From RGIG1902 sp034926865 (lineage in GTDB: Bacteria; Bacillota; Clostridia; Oscillospirales; Butyricicoccaceae), in the NCBI GenBank assembly GCA_034926865.1, contig JAYFQP010000014.1, positions 161,348 to 225,347 on the forward strand: 64,000 nt of DNA. The letters are read 5' to 3'. The notes under the pieces are model-generated. The model saw only the letters and a list, made by a program, of their open reading frames with translations, was not told the origin of the DNA and did no database searches. Made by a program: the position numbers and the translations under genes. Of the stretch, positions 50,995-59,561 are shown one piece after another. Numbering within the stretch: the first letter of the stretch is position 1; every line of letters begins with the position of its first letter.

Positions 50995-52344
50995 ATGTCT
51001 ATACTTACTACAGCGATTGGAGCGGCAAAGAAGGCAAAGCGCGTTTTTAAAGGAAAGATCGATAGCCGTACCCCCGTTTACCTTTCTCCAGTTCGACGCA
51101 TTGAGCGCATAAAAACCAATGAAAGAGTTTGCGCTATGACCTTTGACGATGGCCCGATGAACCTCTCTCCTTCACCTGACAACTATAATGGGAAACCGCT
51201 TACGCTTGTTCTTCTTGAAACGCTCGAACATTACGGGGCAAAAGGTACTTTTGACGTAATCGGAGATACTTCCTCAAACTATCCGGATATTGCAGGTAAA
51301 CATGGCTCGGCCTCATGGGGCGGAATAGCATTTGACCATTATCCGGATATAGATAAAGACAGCTTTGGAGGCGCACAGAATTGCCCTGAGCTTATAAAGC
51401 GTATACTTGAGGGCGGACACCAGATAACTAACCATACATATTCTCATATTCTTTTCGGAAAAAAGTCCCTAGTATACGGCAAGCGAAAACACCTTTCCTC
51501 TTTGGATGAAGTAATTAATGATCTTACAAGGCTTGATGATCTTCTTGCCAAAGAATACGGTTATGCTATGAAGTACATGAGACCTCCTCATTATGTTGAT
51601 AAGATTGATGGCGGCTTCAGCAGCTATGATGCCTGCGCACTTATGGGTTATCAGTACATGGCCGCAAGCTTTGACGGAGCCGGCTGGCTCCCCTGCAAGA
51701 CTTATGAGCAGGAAGTGGAAGCCATATGGAAGCCTATACAATCGGCTTTGCTTGAAGACCCAATATCGCTTTGCGGACAGATAATCTTCCAGAAGGATGG
51801 CTATAACATGGCAAGGCGTACTCCCATTGCAGACGGTTTGCCAAAGGCCCTTGAAGTGCTTTCAAAATACGGCTATAAAGTTATAACAGTGGATGAACTT
51901 ATGGAGCGTTCGCCATTTGAGGATATCGGACGCGATGACAAGCTTTTCAAAAGCGCCGCTTTTCTTCTTTCAAAGGACTATACAATCGTTTTCAAAAACA
52001 ATCGTGTTATGCCGGATACTCCTCTTACAAGAGGTTCGCTTGCTATGATGATTTTTGGCTGGCGCGGTGCCAAGAGAAGAATAGAGCTTATGAAAGGCGA
52101 CCATCAGTGGAGCGTCAAAGATATGCCTGTTTCTCACCCATACAGCGGTGCCGTAAGCATTGCACTTGAAACCGGGGCTATAGGGTTAACGGACGGAAAC
52201 TTTTCTCCAGACAAACCACTTGACAAATGGGCATTGGATGATTTTTGCCGCAGAGCCTTTGATAAAACAACTTCTGCTATCGAACCGCTGACTCATGGTA
52301 AAGCTATCATAGCGCTGGCCGAACTTGAAGGAATTAAAGAATAG
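50995..52344 (+). CDS. NodB-family polysaccharide deacetylase-like protein with SLH-like C-terminal region
   Basis: A 449-residue protein. The NodB domain (about residues 35-300) carries TFDDGP, the zinc-binding HTYSH and the substrate-groove motif RPPHY. The loops between motif 1 and motif 2 are long. Residues ~320-449 resemble SLH domains (VMPDTPLTRGSLAMMIF ... AVSIALETGAIGLTDGNFSPDKPLDKWALDDFCRRAF). Unusually, I see no signal peptide or transmembrane segment at the N-terminus. An SLH-like domain would then not reach the wall unless another export route or an unnoticed start exists. The gene ends the ATP-grasp/PHP operon. Confidence 0.87.
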   Translation: MSILTTAIGAAKKAKRVFKGKIDSRTPVYLSPVRRIERIKTNERVCAMTFDDGPMNLSPSPDNYNGKPLTLVLLETLEHYGAKGTFDVIGDTSSNYPDIAGKHGSASWGGIAFDHYPDIDKDSFGGAQNCPELIKRILEGGHQITNHTYSHILFGKKSLVYGKRKHLSSLDEVINDLTRLDDLLAKEYGYAMKYMRPPHYVDKIDGGFSSYDACALMGYQYMAASFDGAGWLPCKTYEQEVEAIWKPIQSALLEDPISLCGQIIFQKDGYNMARRTPIADGLPKALEVLSKYGYKVITVDELMERSPFEDIGRDDKLFKSAAFLLSKDYTIVFKNNRVMPDTPLTRGSLAMMIFGWRGAKRRIELMKGDHQWSVKDMPVSHPYSGAVSIALETGAIGLTDGNFSPDKPLDKWALDDFCRRAFDKTTSAIEPLTHGKAIIALAELEGIKE

Positions 52345-52488
52345 CCTAAGGAGCTTATGTGGCCTGAAATACGGACTTAATCCTTGTGGAGTTCTTACCT
52401 CATGCATCATGCTTTCTATATTTTTTTGCTTCCGGAATAAAGCTTTTCAGAAACTTAAAAAAATTATTGAAGCCAAATATTTTTCTTA

Positions 52489-52516
52489 TTGAATATCAGT
52501 AAAAATATGGTATAAT
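52489..52516 (+). promoter_or_regulatory. Promoter of a candidate RNA upstream of rsgA
   Basis: TTGAAT (52489-52494) and a perfect TATAAT (52511-52516) are spaced 16 bp. The next protein gene on this strand starts 400 bp downstream, behind two terminators. Confidence 0.65.
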
Positions 52517-52523
52517 ACTAACT

Positions 52524-52750
52524 GAGCTTACCGTCAAACGATGTATGCTTATCTTTTGAACAATATTATATACTGTAAATAATCTGCACAGTAGCGAAAG
52601 GAGCTGTTTAAATATATGTATTTTGAGCGTGTCCTCGAGGTGGCCCTTACCTAAAATACAATAAGCGGCAAAGCGCTTTTCTTTGGCTTGCGCCGCGTTA
52701 AAGTAACCTTTCGTAAATCGCTGGATCTGCCCCTGACCGTGGGGCTTTTT
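52524..52750 (+). ncRNA. Candidate structured RNA (~230 nt), family unknown
   Basis: It begins just after a sigma-A promoter and ends at a terminator. Stems I can see are TGTATTTT/AAAATACA (52617-52660), enclosing CCTCGAGG and AGGT/ACCT pairings. GCGGC..CAAAG/CTTTG..GCCGC (52665-52696) is a second, and the terminal GCCCC/GGGGC is followed by five T's. The 5' ~90 nt is AT-rich with fewer clear stems. It does not have the single long interrupted hairpin of 6S RNA, nor RNase P, SRP or tmRNA signatures. It is either a stand-alone RNA or a terminated leader of rsgA. Confidence 0.55.
52729..52750 (+). terminator. Terminator of the candidate RNA
   Basis: The stem is GCCCC/GGGGC with loop TGACCGT, followed by TTTTT. 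It is short but GC-only, with an adjacent T-run. Confidence 0.65.
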
Positions 52751-52761
52751 GGGGTGCATCG

Positions 52762-52802
52762 AACAGGTGCGCCCTTTTGATTTTAAAATGTGCGCACTTG
52801 TT
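52762..52802 (+). other. Stem-loop between the two terminators before rsgA
   Basis: AACAGGTGCGC pairs with GCGCACTTGTT (one G-T pair) across a 19-base loop that itself contains ATTTTAAAAT. It lies directly between the RNA terminator and the next terminator. Confidence 0.5.
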
Positions 52803-52805
52803 GAG

Positions 52806-52853
52806 TGCCGCGAAAAGCAGCTGATGCATAAGGCTGCTTTCCGCGGCATTTTT
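52806..52853 (+). terminator. Second strong terminator before rsgA
   Basis: TGCCGCG-AA-AAGCAGC pairs with GCTGCTT-TC-CGCGGCA (a 2x2 internal loop) around an 11-base loop, then TTTTTATA. It would stop any transcript coming from the RNA unit before it reached rsgA, unless read through. Confidence 0.8.
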
Positions 52854-52920
52854 ATATCCTTTTTCCTCTATCTTTATATATGCTTTTATAAAATATCAAA
52901 ACAAAAACTGGAGAAAAAAC

Positions 52921-53991
52921 ATGATAATAAATGACTACGGTTATATCCCCGAAACAATAAATGAAAACCCTGACACCATCCCTGCCCGTGTTACAGCTGT
53001 TCACAAGGGCCGTTATGAGCTTATGTGTGAATACGGCCCTTGTTTCGGAAAACTCAAGCAAAAAAATTATTACAACAGCAGCTCAGACAGCGTGCCCACT
53101 ACAGGTGATTTCGTGCTTATATATTACAATTCCCAGGGAGACAGCCAGATTACCTCAACACTCCCCAGAAGATCAAAGTTTTCACGCAGTGACTTTTCAG
53201 GCCATGCAGCAGGATATGCAAAAAACATCTGTGAGCAGGTCGTAGCATCCAATTTCGATTATGTATTTATACTTCAATCATTAAATAATGACTTTAATGT
53301 GAGGAGGCTTGAGCGCTATCTTGCAATCGCTTTACAATCTGGCGGAACGCCTGTAGTCATTTTGACAAAGGCAGACCTGGCAGATGAGCTTTCAGAAACT
53401 GAGCAATTTGTAAAAAAGACTTTCCCACAGGTAAATGCTCATGTCGTAAGCTCAAAAACCGGTTTAGGGCTTGAAGATTTGGCACGCTATTTTGAACCCC
53501 GAAAAACAATAGTATTTCTGGGCTCTTCCGGCGTTGGAAAATCAAGTCTAGTCAATGCGCTGGCAGGAGAAGAAATTATGCATATCAGCGATATACGTGA
53601 AAACGACAGCAAAGGCCGGCATACAACAACACATCGTCAATTAATAATGCTGAAATGCGGTGCAATGATCATAGACACTCCAGGTATGCGTGAACTGGGG
53701 ATGTGGGATGTCTCTGAAGGTCTCAGCGATGCTTTCACAGATGTTGAACAGTATTTTGGTAAATGCAGGTTTTCTGATTGCCGCCACCATGGCGAACCCG
53801 GCTGTGCCATCAAGGATGCCATTGACAAAGGCGAGCTTTCTCAAGACAGATGGGAAAGCTATCTCAGCCTTGTCAGCGAAGCAGGTTTTATAGAAAACAA
53901 AAGCGCGTATCTTCAGGAAAAGAAAGAAAAATTTAAATCAATTGCCAAAATGCAAAATTCAATTAATAAAAGGAGAGGCTTTAAAAAATGA
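52921..53991 (+). CDS. rsgA: Ribosome small subunit-dependent GTPase RsgA
   Basis: A 356-residue circularly permuted GTPase that helps mature the 30S subunit. The N-terminal OB-fold (residues ~15-95) is followed by G4 (ILTKAD, before G1 because of the permutation), the P-loop GSSGVGKSSL (G1), the switch region and IDTPGMRE (G3). The zinc knuckle CRFSDCRHHGEPGC is close to the C-terminus. Ribosome-binding site TGGAGA lies seven bases before the ATG. The start follows two terminators, so rsgA probably has its own weak promoter (TATAAA near 52890). It overlaps the GNAT gene by four bases. Confidence 0.95.
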   Translation: MIINDYGYIPETINENPDTIPARVTAVHKGRYELMCEYGPCFGKLKQKNYYNSSSDSVPTTGDFVLIYYNSQGDSQITSTLPRRSKFSRSDFSGHAAGYAKNICEQVVASNFDYVFILQSLNNDFNVRRLERYLAIALQSGGTPVVILTKADLADELSETEQFVKKTFPQVNAHVVSSKTGLGLEDLARYFEPRKTIVFLGSSGVGKSSLVNALAGEEIMHISDIRENDSKGRHTTTHRQLIMLKCGAMIIDTPGMRELGMWDVSEGLSDAFTDVEQYFGKCRFSDCRHHGEPGCAIKDAIDKGELSQDRWESYLSLVSEAGFIENKSAYLQEKKEKFKSIAKMQNSINKRRGFKK

Positions 53992-54935
53992 TTATTGTAG
54001 ATTTCACAAAAGAACATATTCCTCAGGCTGTTTCGCTTATCCTTTCCAATTATGCAGAAGAGCTTTCACAGATGCCTTATCTGCCCCCAGTCGGGGACCT
54101 ACCAGATTTAGAAAAGTTTACCAACAACGAATTCGGAGTTACCGCGATAGAAGGCAGCGAGATTCTTGGATTCCTATGCTTTTACCCAATACGTAATAAT
54201 GCCTTTACAACATATTCTAAAGGCACATTTTCACCTCTGCACGGGCATGGGGCCGTTTTTGAAAACAGAAGCATTATATATAAAAGAATGTATCAGGCTG
54301 CTGCCGCTAAGCTTGTAACCGCCGGAGCAAGCAGCCACAGCATATCTCTTTTCGCAAATGACGAACAAGCGATAAATGCGTTTTTCACTTATGGCTTCGG
54401 CCTTCGCTGTATCGACGCTGTCAGGCCCCTTACTCCCATTGACGCGGTTTGTTCCTGCGGGCTTGACATGCGCCTCGTCAGTAAAGAAGACCTTTCTCTC
54501 ATACGTCCTTTAAGACGAATGCTCACGGATCATCTCTCACAAAGCCCATGCTTTATGTATTTGTCTGATAAAGAATTTAACGCCTGGCTTGAACTCGCTG
54601 AAAAAAGAGAGTCACTTATTTTTGCCGCATTTGATAGTGACAATGCTGTTGCCTTTATAGAAATATCCAAAAGCGGTGAGAACTTTTTGACATGCGCCGG
54701 TGATATGCAAAACATATGTGGGGCCTTCTGTCTTCCGTCTTATCGCGGAAAAAGGGTATTTCAGTGTCTTTTAAACTTTGTAATATCTAAGCTGACATCA
54801 GAAGGATATAAAAGAGTAGGTGTAGATTTTGAAAGCTTTAACCCGACGGCTATGCATTTTTGGCCAAAATACTTTACCCCATATACAAAAAGCGTTGTTA
54901 GACGCATAGACGAAAAAGTTTTCAGTAAAGTATAA
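53988..54935 (+). CDS. Double GNAT-domain acetyltransferase
   Basis: A 315-residue protein that looks like two GNAT folds in tandem. The N-terminal half (about 1-155) contains SHSISLFANDEQAINAFFTYGFG. The C-terminal half (about 160-315) has the acetyl-CoA turn LPSYRGKRVFQCLLNFV and FESFNPTAMHFWPKYF. Usually only one half binds acetyl-CoA, and the C-terminal half looks the better preserved. The substrate is unknown. It overlaps rsgA by four bases (ATGA), so it is cotranscribed, and it ends before a strong bidirectional terminator. Confidence 0.88.
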   Translation: MIIVDFTKEHIPQAVSLILSNYAEELSQMPYLPPVGDLPDLEKFTNNEFGVTAIEGSEILGFLCFYPIRNNAFTTYSKGTFSPLHGHGAVFENRSIIYKRMYQAAAAKLVTAGASSHSISLFANDEQAINAFFTYGFGLRCIDAVRPLTPIDAVCSCGLDMRLVSKEDLSLIRPLRRMLTDHLSQSPCFMYLSDKEFNAWLELAEKRESLIFAAFDSDNAVAFIEISKSGENFLTCAGDMQNICGAFCLPSYRGKRVFQCLLNFVISKLTSEGYKRVGVDFESFNPTAMHFWPKYFTPYTKSVVRRIDEKVFSKV

Positions 54936-55020
54936 GCATACAAATGATTATCATATTCCCGGACGTACTTCAAGAAATACATTATAATGCAGCAATAATG
55001 AAAACAGCATAAACTATTAA

Positions 55021-55060
55021 TTAAAAAAGCGAGGGTATATTATAACCCTCGCTTTTTTAA
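55021..55060. terminator. Bidirectional terminator between the GNAT gene and cheB
   Basis: A perfect 16-bp stem TTAAAAAAGCGAGGGT/ACCCTCGCTTTTTTAA with an eight-base loop. It serves both the plus-strand rsgA-GNAT unit and the minus-strand chemotaxis operon. Confidence 0.92.
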
Positions 55061-55106
55061 CAATACTAATTAGCTTCTACCTGTATTAATCCCCGGGACA
55101 GTAAGC

Positions 55107-56129
55107 CTATAAGCTTGCAACTATGGCATCAGAAACATCCTCAAGCGCAAACTGTTTTTGCACAGCCCCTATTTCCCACGCTATTTTTGGCATACCGTAA
55201 ACTATTGATGACTTTTCATCCTGCCCTATCGTGGTTGCCCCCTGCTTTCTCATGTTTAGCAGGCCTGATGCTCCATCTCTGCCCATTCCTGTAAGGATGA
55301 CTCCTACAGCATTTTTTCCGCAGGATGTGGCCATAGATTCAAACAACACGTCAACTGAAGGACAGTGACCGTTTACTTTTTCTCCTGTTGACAGTTCAAT
55401 CCTGTATTTTCCTCCGACTCTTCTTACACGCATATGCTTATCTCCGGGAGCGATAAACACATGCCCCTGCTCTACAAAATCTCCGTCTTTTGCCTCGCTT
55501 ACATGAAGCGGGGTTTGAACATTCATTCTTTCTGCGAACATAGCAGAAAATACAGGAGGGATATGCTGAACTATTACAATTCCCGGTATTGTCTCAGGGA
55601 GCTGCTTCAACACCTGAAATATCGCCTCTGTTCCCCCAGTCGAAGCCCCGATACCAATTATCCTGCCATCAGAGTTAATCTTTGAAATACCCGGTTTGCC
55701 TTCTCTGCTGGAAACAATGTGCCCTACTCTTGCTTTGGAGGCTATCTTTATCTTTCCTATGAGATCATTAATAACGGCCTCCACACTTTTGGGCGACGAT
55801 TTATCGGGTTTTGCCACAAAATCGACGGCTCCCGCAGATAATGCATCAAAAACAGCATTGGATACTCCGCTTACAACTATTACTGGAACCGGATATTGTG
55901 GAAGAAGTCTTCTGACGAACTCTATGCCATTCATTTTAGGCATTTCCACATCACACGTTATAACATCTGGATTATACTTTAAAATCTTGTCTCTTGCATC
56001 AAAAGGGTCTTGCGCAGTTGCCACCACTTCAATAGCATTATCAGCCATCAGCCCATTCGAGAGAATCTTCCTGAACAAAATAGAATCGTCAACAACAAGT
56101 ACCTTTATTTTTTTATCATTCACAGACAA
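55107..56129 (-). CDS. cheB: Chemotaxis protein-glutamate methylesterase CheB
   Basis: A 340-residue two-domain protein. Receiver residues are Asp14/Asp15 and the phospho-site Asp60 (CDVEMPKMNG). The methylesterase domain (about 150-340) has the catalytic Ser in GASTGGTEA, His in VQHIPP and Asp in GMGRDGA. It removes methyl groups from, and deamidates, the chemoreceptor. It is the last gene of the operon, eight bases after cheR, and ends near a strong terminator. Confidence 0.97.
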   Translation of the reverse strand: MSVNDKKIKVLVVDDSILFRKILSNGLMADNAIEVVATAQDPFDARDKILKYNPDVITCDVEMPKMNGIEFVRRLLPQYPVPVIVVSGVSNAVFDALSAGAVDFVAKPDKSSPKSVEAVINDLIGKIKIASKARVGHIVSSREGKPGISKINSDGRIIGIGASTGGTEAIFQVLKQLPETIPGIVIVQHIPPVFSAMFAERMNVQTPLHVSEAKDGDFVEQGHVFIAPGDKHMRVRRVGGKYRIELSTGEKVNGHCPSVDVLFESMATSCGKNAVGVILTGMGRDGASGLLNMRKQGATTIGQDEKSSIVYGMPKIAWEIGAVQKQFALEDVSDAIVASL

Positions 56130-56137
56130 AACCTCCG

Positions 56138-56995
56138 CTATTCCTTGACATAAACAGACGGCATAACATACCTGTACCCTGTCCTACTTTTGTCCAAGGT
56201 TTCTGAATGCCCTATAAAAAGATAGCCGCCCTGTTCAGTACAAGCATAGAATTTATCCACAAGGTCATACTTTGTTTCATCGTCAAAATATATCATTGCA
56301 TTCCTGCAAAATATGGAATGAAATTTCTTTTTAAACGGAAAATGCTTGTCCATCAAATTGAATTTTCTGTATATTACTTCGTTTTTAATTCTATCTGCTA
56401 CTCGATATGTGTTCTCTTGGAATGGCGTAAAATAGTTCATTCGCCAATGAGGCGGAAGCGGGGCTACCCTTTCGGCATCATATACGCCCCGCTTCGCATC
56501 TATTAAGGCTTTTTCGGAAATATCGGTAGCTAGAACCTTGCTATCCCATCCAACCTTTTTTATTCCAAAATACTCATCTATCAACATTGCAAGCGTGTAC
56601 GATTCTTCTCCTGTAGAGCATGCGGCACACCATATCCTCAAGTCTCTGTTGGAAACTGACTTCTCAAGTATTGGAAGTACGTTTTTTTGAAAATATTCGA
56701 AGTGATCAGACTCACGCATAAAGAAAGTATGGTTTGTTGTAATTCTGTTAATAAGATCAACCTCAGCCGTACCTGACCTGTCAGATACCAGATAATTGTA
56801 ATAGTCTGTAAAGCTTTGCATGCCTGATACTAAAAGAAGGTTTTGCAAACGCCCTGCTAAAAGCGCTCTCTTTTCCTCCTTGAGGTTGATTCCGTAGTTC
56901 TGCTTAATGAACCCAGCCAGCTTCCTATATTCGGCGTCTGTCAAGGAAAATTGCTTCGCCTCTCCAAAGGGAGCCGGCGCAACATTTTTCATCAT
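56138..56995 (-). CDS. cheR: Chemotaxis protein methyltransferase CheR
   Basis: A 285-residue SAM-dependent methyltransferase that methylates receptor glutamates. The N-terminal helical domain (about 15-85) is followed by the SAM domain with LRIWCAACSTGEESYTLAM, ATDISEKALIDAKRGVY and CRNAMIYFDDE, and ends VYVKE. It pairs with CheB for adaptation. The gene starts about 25 nt after the MCP gene in the same operon. Confidence 0.97.
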   Translation of the reverse strand: MMKNVAPAPFGEAKQFSLTDAEYRKLAGFIKQNYGINLKEEKRALLAGRLQNLLLVSGMQSFTDYYNYLVSDRSGTAEVDLINRITTNHTFFMRESDHFEYFQKNVLPILEKSVSNRDLRIWCAACSTGEESYTLAMLIDEYFGIKKVGWDSKVLATDISEKALIDAKRGVYDAERVAPLPPHWRMNYFTPFQENTYRVADRIKNEVIYRKFNLMDKHFPFKKKFHSIFCRNAMIYFDDETKYDLVDKFYACTEQGGYLFIGHSETLDKSRTGYRYVMPSVYVKE

Positions 56996-57019
56996 GCCGT
57001 ATCACGCCTTTCACAGTGT

Positions 57020-59020
57020 TTAATATTTGCCAAACTCATTGTCGCTGAGAGAAATTTTCCCTACAGCAGCACACTTTTCTCCTTCCTCATTTTCTTGACC
57101 CTTTTTGTCAAGCTTTTCTTCTGATTCAGGAGTTTCCGAACCTTCTTTCCCATTGACCTGTTGTTCGTCAATGTTCTCGGAACCCTGCAGTTTAAATCTT
57201 GTTATCTGTTCCTTAAGCACCTCTGCCTGCCCGGAAAGCTCCTCGCTGGCAGCAGCGCTCTGCTGCGATGTTGCCGAGTTGGACTGCACAACCTGAGAAA
57301 CCTGCATAATTCCGCGGTTGACCTGCTCGATTCCTGCGGCCTGCTCGTTTGAAGCTACCGCTATCCCGGCCATAAGATCTGTGGCTTCTGTCACTTCCTT
57401 AACTATTAGCTCAAGTTGCTGGGCTGTTAGTGAAGCGATCTTTGTACCCTCATCCACCTTGGCTATCGAGCCTTCGATAAGATCCGTGGTGTTTTTCGCC
57501 GCTTCAGCAGATTTTCCAGCGAGGTTTCTCACTTCATCTGCAACAACTGCAAAGCCTCTGCCATGCTGTCCGGCCCTTGCAGCCTCGACTGCAGCATTAA
57601 GCGCAAGTATATTTGTCTGGAATGCAATATCGTCAATTACCTTGATTATCTTTGAAATATTCTTGGAGGCCTTGCTGATATCCTCCATAGCGATCATCAT
57701 ATTGCCCATCTGATCATTGCCATGACGTGCTTCTTCCTCGGCTTTTTTAGCAAACTCAGTAGCTTTTTCAGCGCTTTCCGCATTATTCCTTGTCTGTGAA
57801 GCTATCTGCTCTATCGAAGCTGTCAGCTCCTCAACAGAACTTGCCTGCTCGGTAACGCCCTGTGAAAGTTCCATGCTTGAGTCAGATATCTGGCTTGCGC
57901 CGGCAGCAACCTGTTCTGAGGCCTCACGAATATTCTTAAGCAGTTCGCTCATATTGTGTGCAGCTTGCTTCAGCGATCTTGCAAGAGAGCCAAGTTCATC
58001 TTTTCTATCAACATTTATTTCAACAGCCATGTTGCCTTCCGCAAATTTGCCGGCAATTTTTTCAAGCTCAATTATTGGCTTTCTTAAACCGCGTGACAGG
58101 AAGTATGCAGTTGCAACGCCTATGAGCATCAGTACCGCTCCTGACAACAGCATTGCGTTTCTAAGTGTTCCTACAGAGGAATACACTTCATCATCTTCTA
58201 CGGACATTGCCATCGACCATCTGGTGTTATCTATAGGCGTATAAGCAAGAAAGCGATCTACTCCCTCATACTCATAATTCCCGGTGCCCGCTTTTCCTGC
58301 TGCCATGAGCTTTGTATACTCTACCAGCTCTTTAGAAGAAGTAGATGACGTACTTGCATTTTCAAATGTATCAACCAGCTCAGTATTCTTATGTCCGACA
58401 ATCGTTCCTTCATTATTGACCGCATAAGCATATCCAGTCTCGCCGTATGTAATATCACTTAAGATATTTGAAAGCTCATGGCCGCTTCTGACGATAGCGA
58501 TCACACCAACAATATCTCCCATGCTGTTTTTAACAGGCGCCGAAAAAACCATTATAAGCTGGCCATCTTCCAGCCCCACAATTGGATCGGAAACAAAATC
58601 ATCACCCTTAAGACTCTTTTGAAAATACTCACGCTCAGATATATCAAGCTGTTTGAAGTTTGCTGTGTAAGCATTTCCTTTAAGATCGGATATCAGCATA
58701 TTGACATGTCCGCGCTCTGTGCGAACACTTGAAAGCATTGCCGTTATAAGCACACGCTTTGAATCAATACCATTTACATCGCTGATATCAGCAAACATCT
58801 GGTTTTCTGCAAGAGCATGCAGCTCAGTGTAATAATTCTGAACACGTTCAGTAACAATGTCTGCTGCCCTCTCAGATATCTCCATCACCGAATCAGAAAC
58901 AACGTCAGTCATTGTACTCTTAACAATAGTGGTGGAAAGAAGAGAAAAACTTACACATATAAACACGATGAGCAATCCAATATACAGGACCATTTGAGTC
59001 ATAATGCTTTTAAACTTCAT
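57020..59020 (-). CDS. Methyl-accepting chemotaxis protein with dCache sensor
   Basis: A 666-residue chemoreceptor. The first membrane helix is near residues 10-30. An extracytoplasmic double-Cache-type sensor (~35-285) includes YAYAVNNEGTIVGHKN and VDRFLAYTPIDNTRW. The second helix is near 290-312, then HAMP and the signalling coiled coil, with the hairpin tip DDIAFQTNILALNAAVEAARAGQHGRGFAVVADEVRNLA. The C-terminal ~50 residues form a charged, flexible tail without a CheR/CheB docking pentapeptide that I can see. The ATG at 59020 (GTGAGG upstream) is used. A frame extending to 59206 runs through the cheW gene and is artefactual. Confidence 0.95.
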   Translation of the reverse strand: MKFKSIMTQMVLYIGLLIVFICVSFSLLSTTIVKSTMTDVVSDSVMEISERAADIVTERVQNYYTELHALAENQMFADISDVNGIDSKRVLITAMLSSVRTERGHVNMLISDLKGNAYTANFKQLDISEREYFQKSLKGDDFVSDPIVGLEDGQLIMVFSAPVKNSMGDIVGVIAIVRSGHELSNILSDITYGETGYAYAVNNEGTIVGHKNTELVDTFENASTSSTSSKELVEYTKLMAAGKAGTGNYEYEGVDRFLAYTPIDNTRWSMAMSVEDDEVYSSVGTLRNAMLLSGAVLMLIGVATAYFLSRGLRKPIIELEKIAGKFAEGNMAVEINVDRKDELGSLARSLKQAAHNMSELLKNIREASEQVAAGASQISDSSMELSQGVTEQASSVEELTASIEQIASQTRNNAESAEKATEFAKKAEEEARHGNDQMGNMMIAMEDISKASKNISKIIKVIDDIAFQTNILALNAAVEAARAGQHGRGFAVVADEVRNLAGKSAEAAKNTTDLIEGSIAKVDEGTKIASLTAQQLELIVKEVTEATDLMAGIAVASNEQAAGIEQVNRGIMQVSQVVQSNSATSQQSAAASEELSGQAEVLKEQITRFKLQGSENIDEQQVNGKEGSETPESEEKLDKKGQENEEGEKCAAVGKISLSDNEFGKY

Positions 59021-59021
59021 T

Positions 59022-59543
59022 TTATTTAACCTCACTATTTTCCCCTGCGTCCTGGTCCCCGAGGACGGCAGAAATTTCTTCGTCGCTAATGATCCTATCG
59101 CTGTCCAACAACAACTTAACTTCGTTGCCAAACCTCGCGATACCGTTGATAAAACGGCTTCCGCTCTTGTTAAACTCTGGCGGAGCAGAGATTTGTTCAT
59201 CCGCAATTGATACCACCTCCGCTACTCTGTCTACGATAAGGCCTATATCCGTATCACCCACTTGTGATACGATAATGCATGTTCTGTCTTCATACGCAAT
59301 AGGCTCTTTACCGAATCGAATTCTTACATCCATCACAGGAATTATGGATCCTCTAAGATTTATAATACCTTTGAGATACTCAGGAATACCCGGAACCGGC
59401 GTAATAGGCTGTATTCCCACTATTTCAGTAACAAATTCTATTGCTATTCCAAAACAATCTTTACCAAGATAAAAAGTCAAGTATCTGCCATGCTGAGTGT
59501 CTTCTTCTTCCTGAACTATATCATCAATAGGCTTTTTCCTCAT
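59022..59543 (-). CDS. cheW: Chemotaxis coupling protein CheW
   Basis: A 173-residue CheW-like SH3-type beta-barrel protein that links the receptor to CheA. It has YLTFYLGKDCFGIAIEFVTEIVG, VPGIPEYLKGIINLRGSIIPVMDVRIRFG and IVSQVGDTDIGLIVDRVAEVV. It ends at 59022, with the MCP start at 59020, so the receptor is made next. An N-terminal (about residues 1-17) acidic extension and a short C-terminal tail flank the domain. Confidence 0.96.
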   Translation of the reverse strand: MRKKPIDDIVQEEEDTQHGRYLTFYLGKDCFGIAIEFVTEIVGIQPITPVPGIPEYLKGIINLRGSIIPVMDVRIRFGKEPIAYEDRTCIIVSQVGDTDIGLIVDRVAEVVSIADEQISAPPEFNKSGSRFINGIARFGNEVKLLLDSDRIISDEEISAVLGDQDAGENSEVK

Positions 59544-59561
59544 TGCGCTTACCCCCCAGTT

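Larger units (their letters stand above)
52345..52920. other. 576-bp gene-free region with two RNA units before rsgA
   Basis: No frame here has both a ribosome-binding site and coding character. The left ~140 bp is AT-rich. Then come a promoter, a structured RNA ending in a terminator, a further pair of hairpins ending in a second terminator, and a short AT-rich rsgA leader. These are listed separately. Confidence 0.65.

Noticed and set aside
52524..52750. 6S RNA
   Set aside because: The 5' and 3' ends do not pair into the single long interrupted hairpin expected of 6S RNA.
59021..59206. N-terminal extension of the chemoreceptor frame by about 62 codons
   Set aside because: The extension lies inside cheW in another frame, lacks a ribosome-binding site and precedes a clear ribosome-binding site plus membrane helix at 59020.
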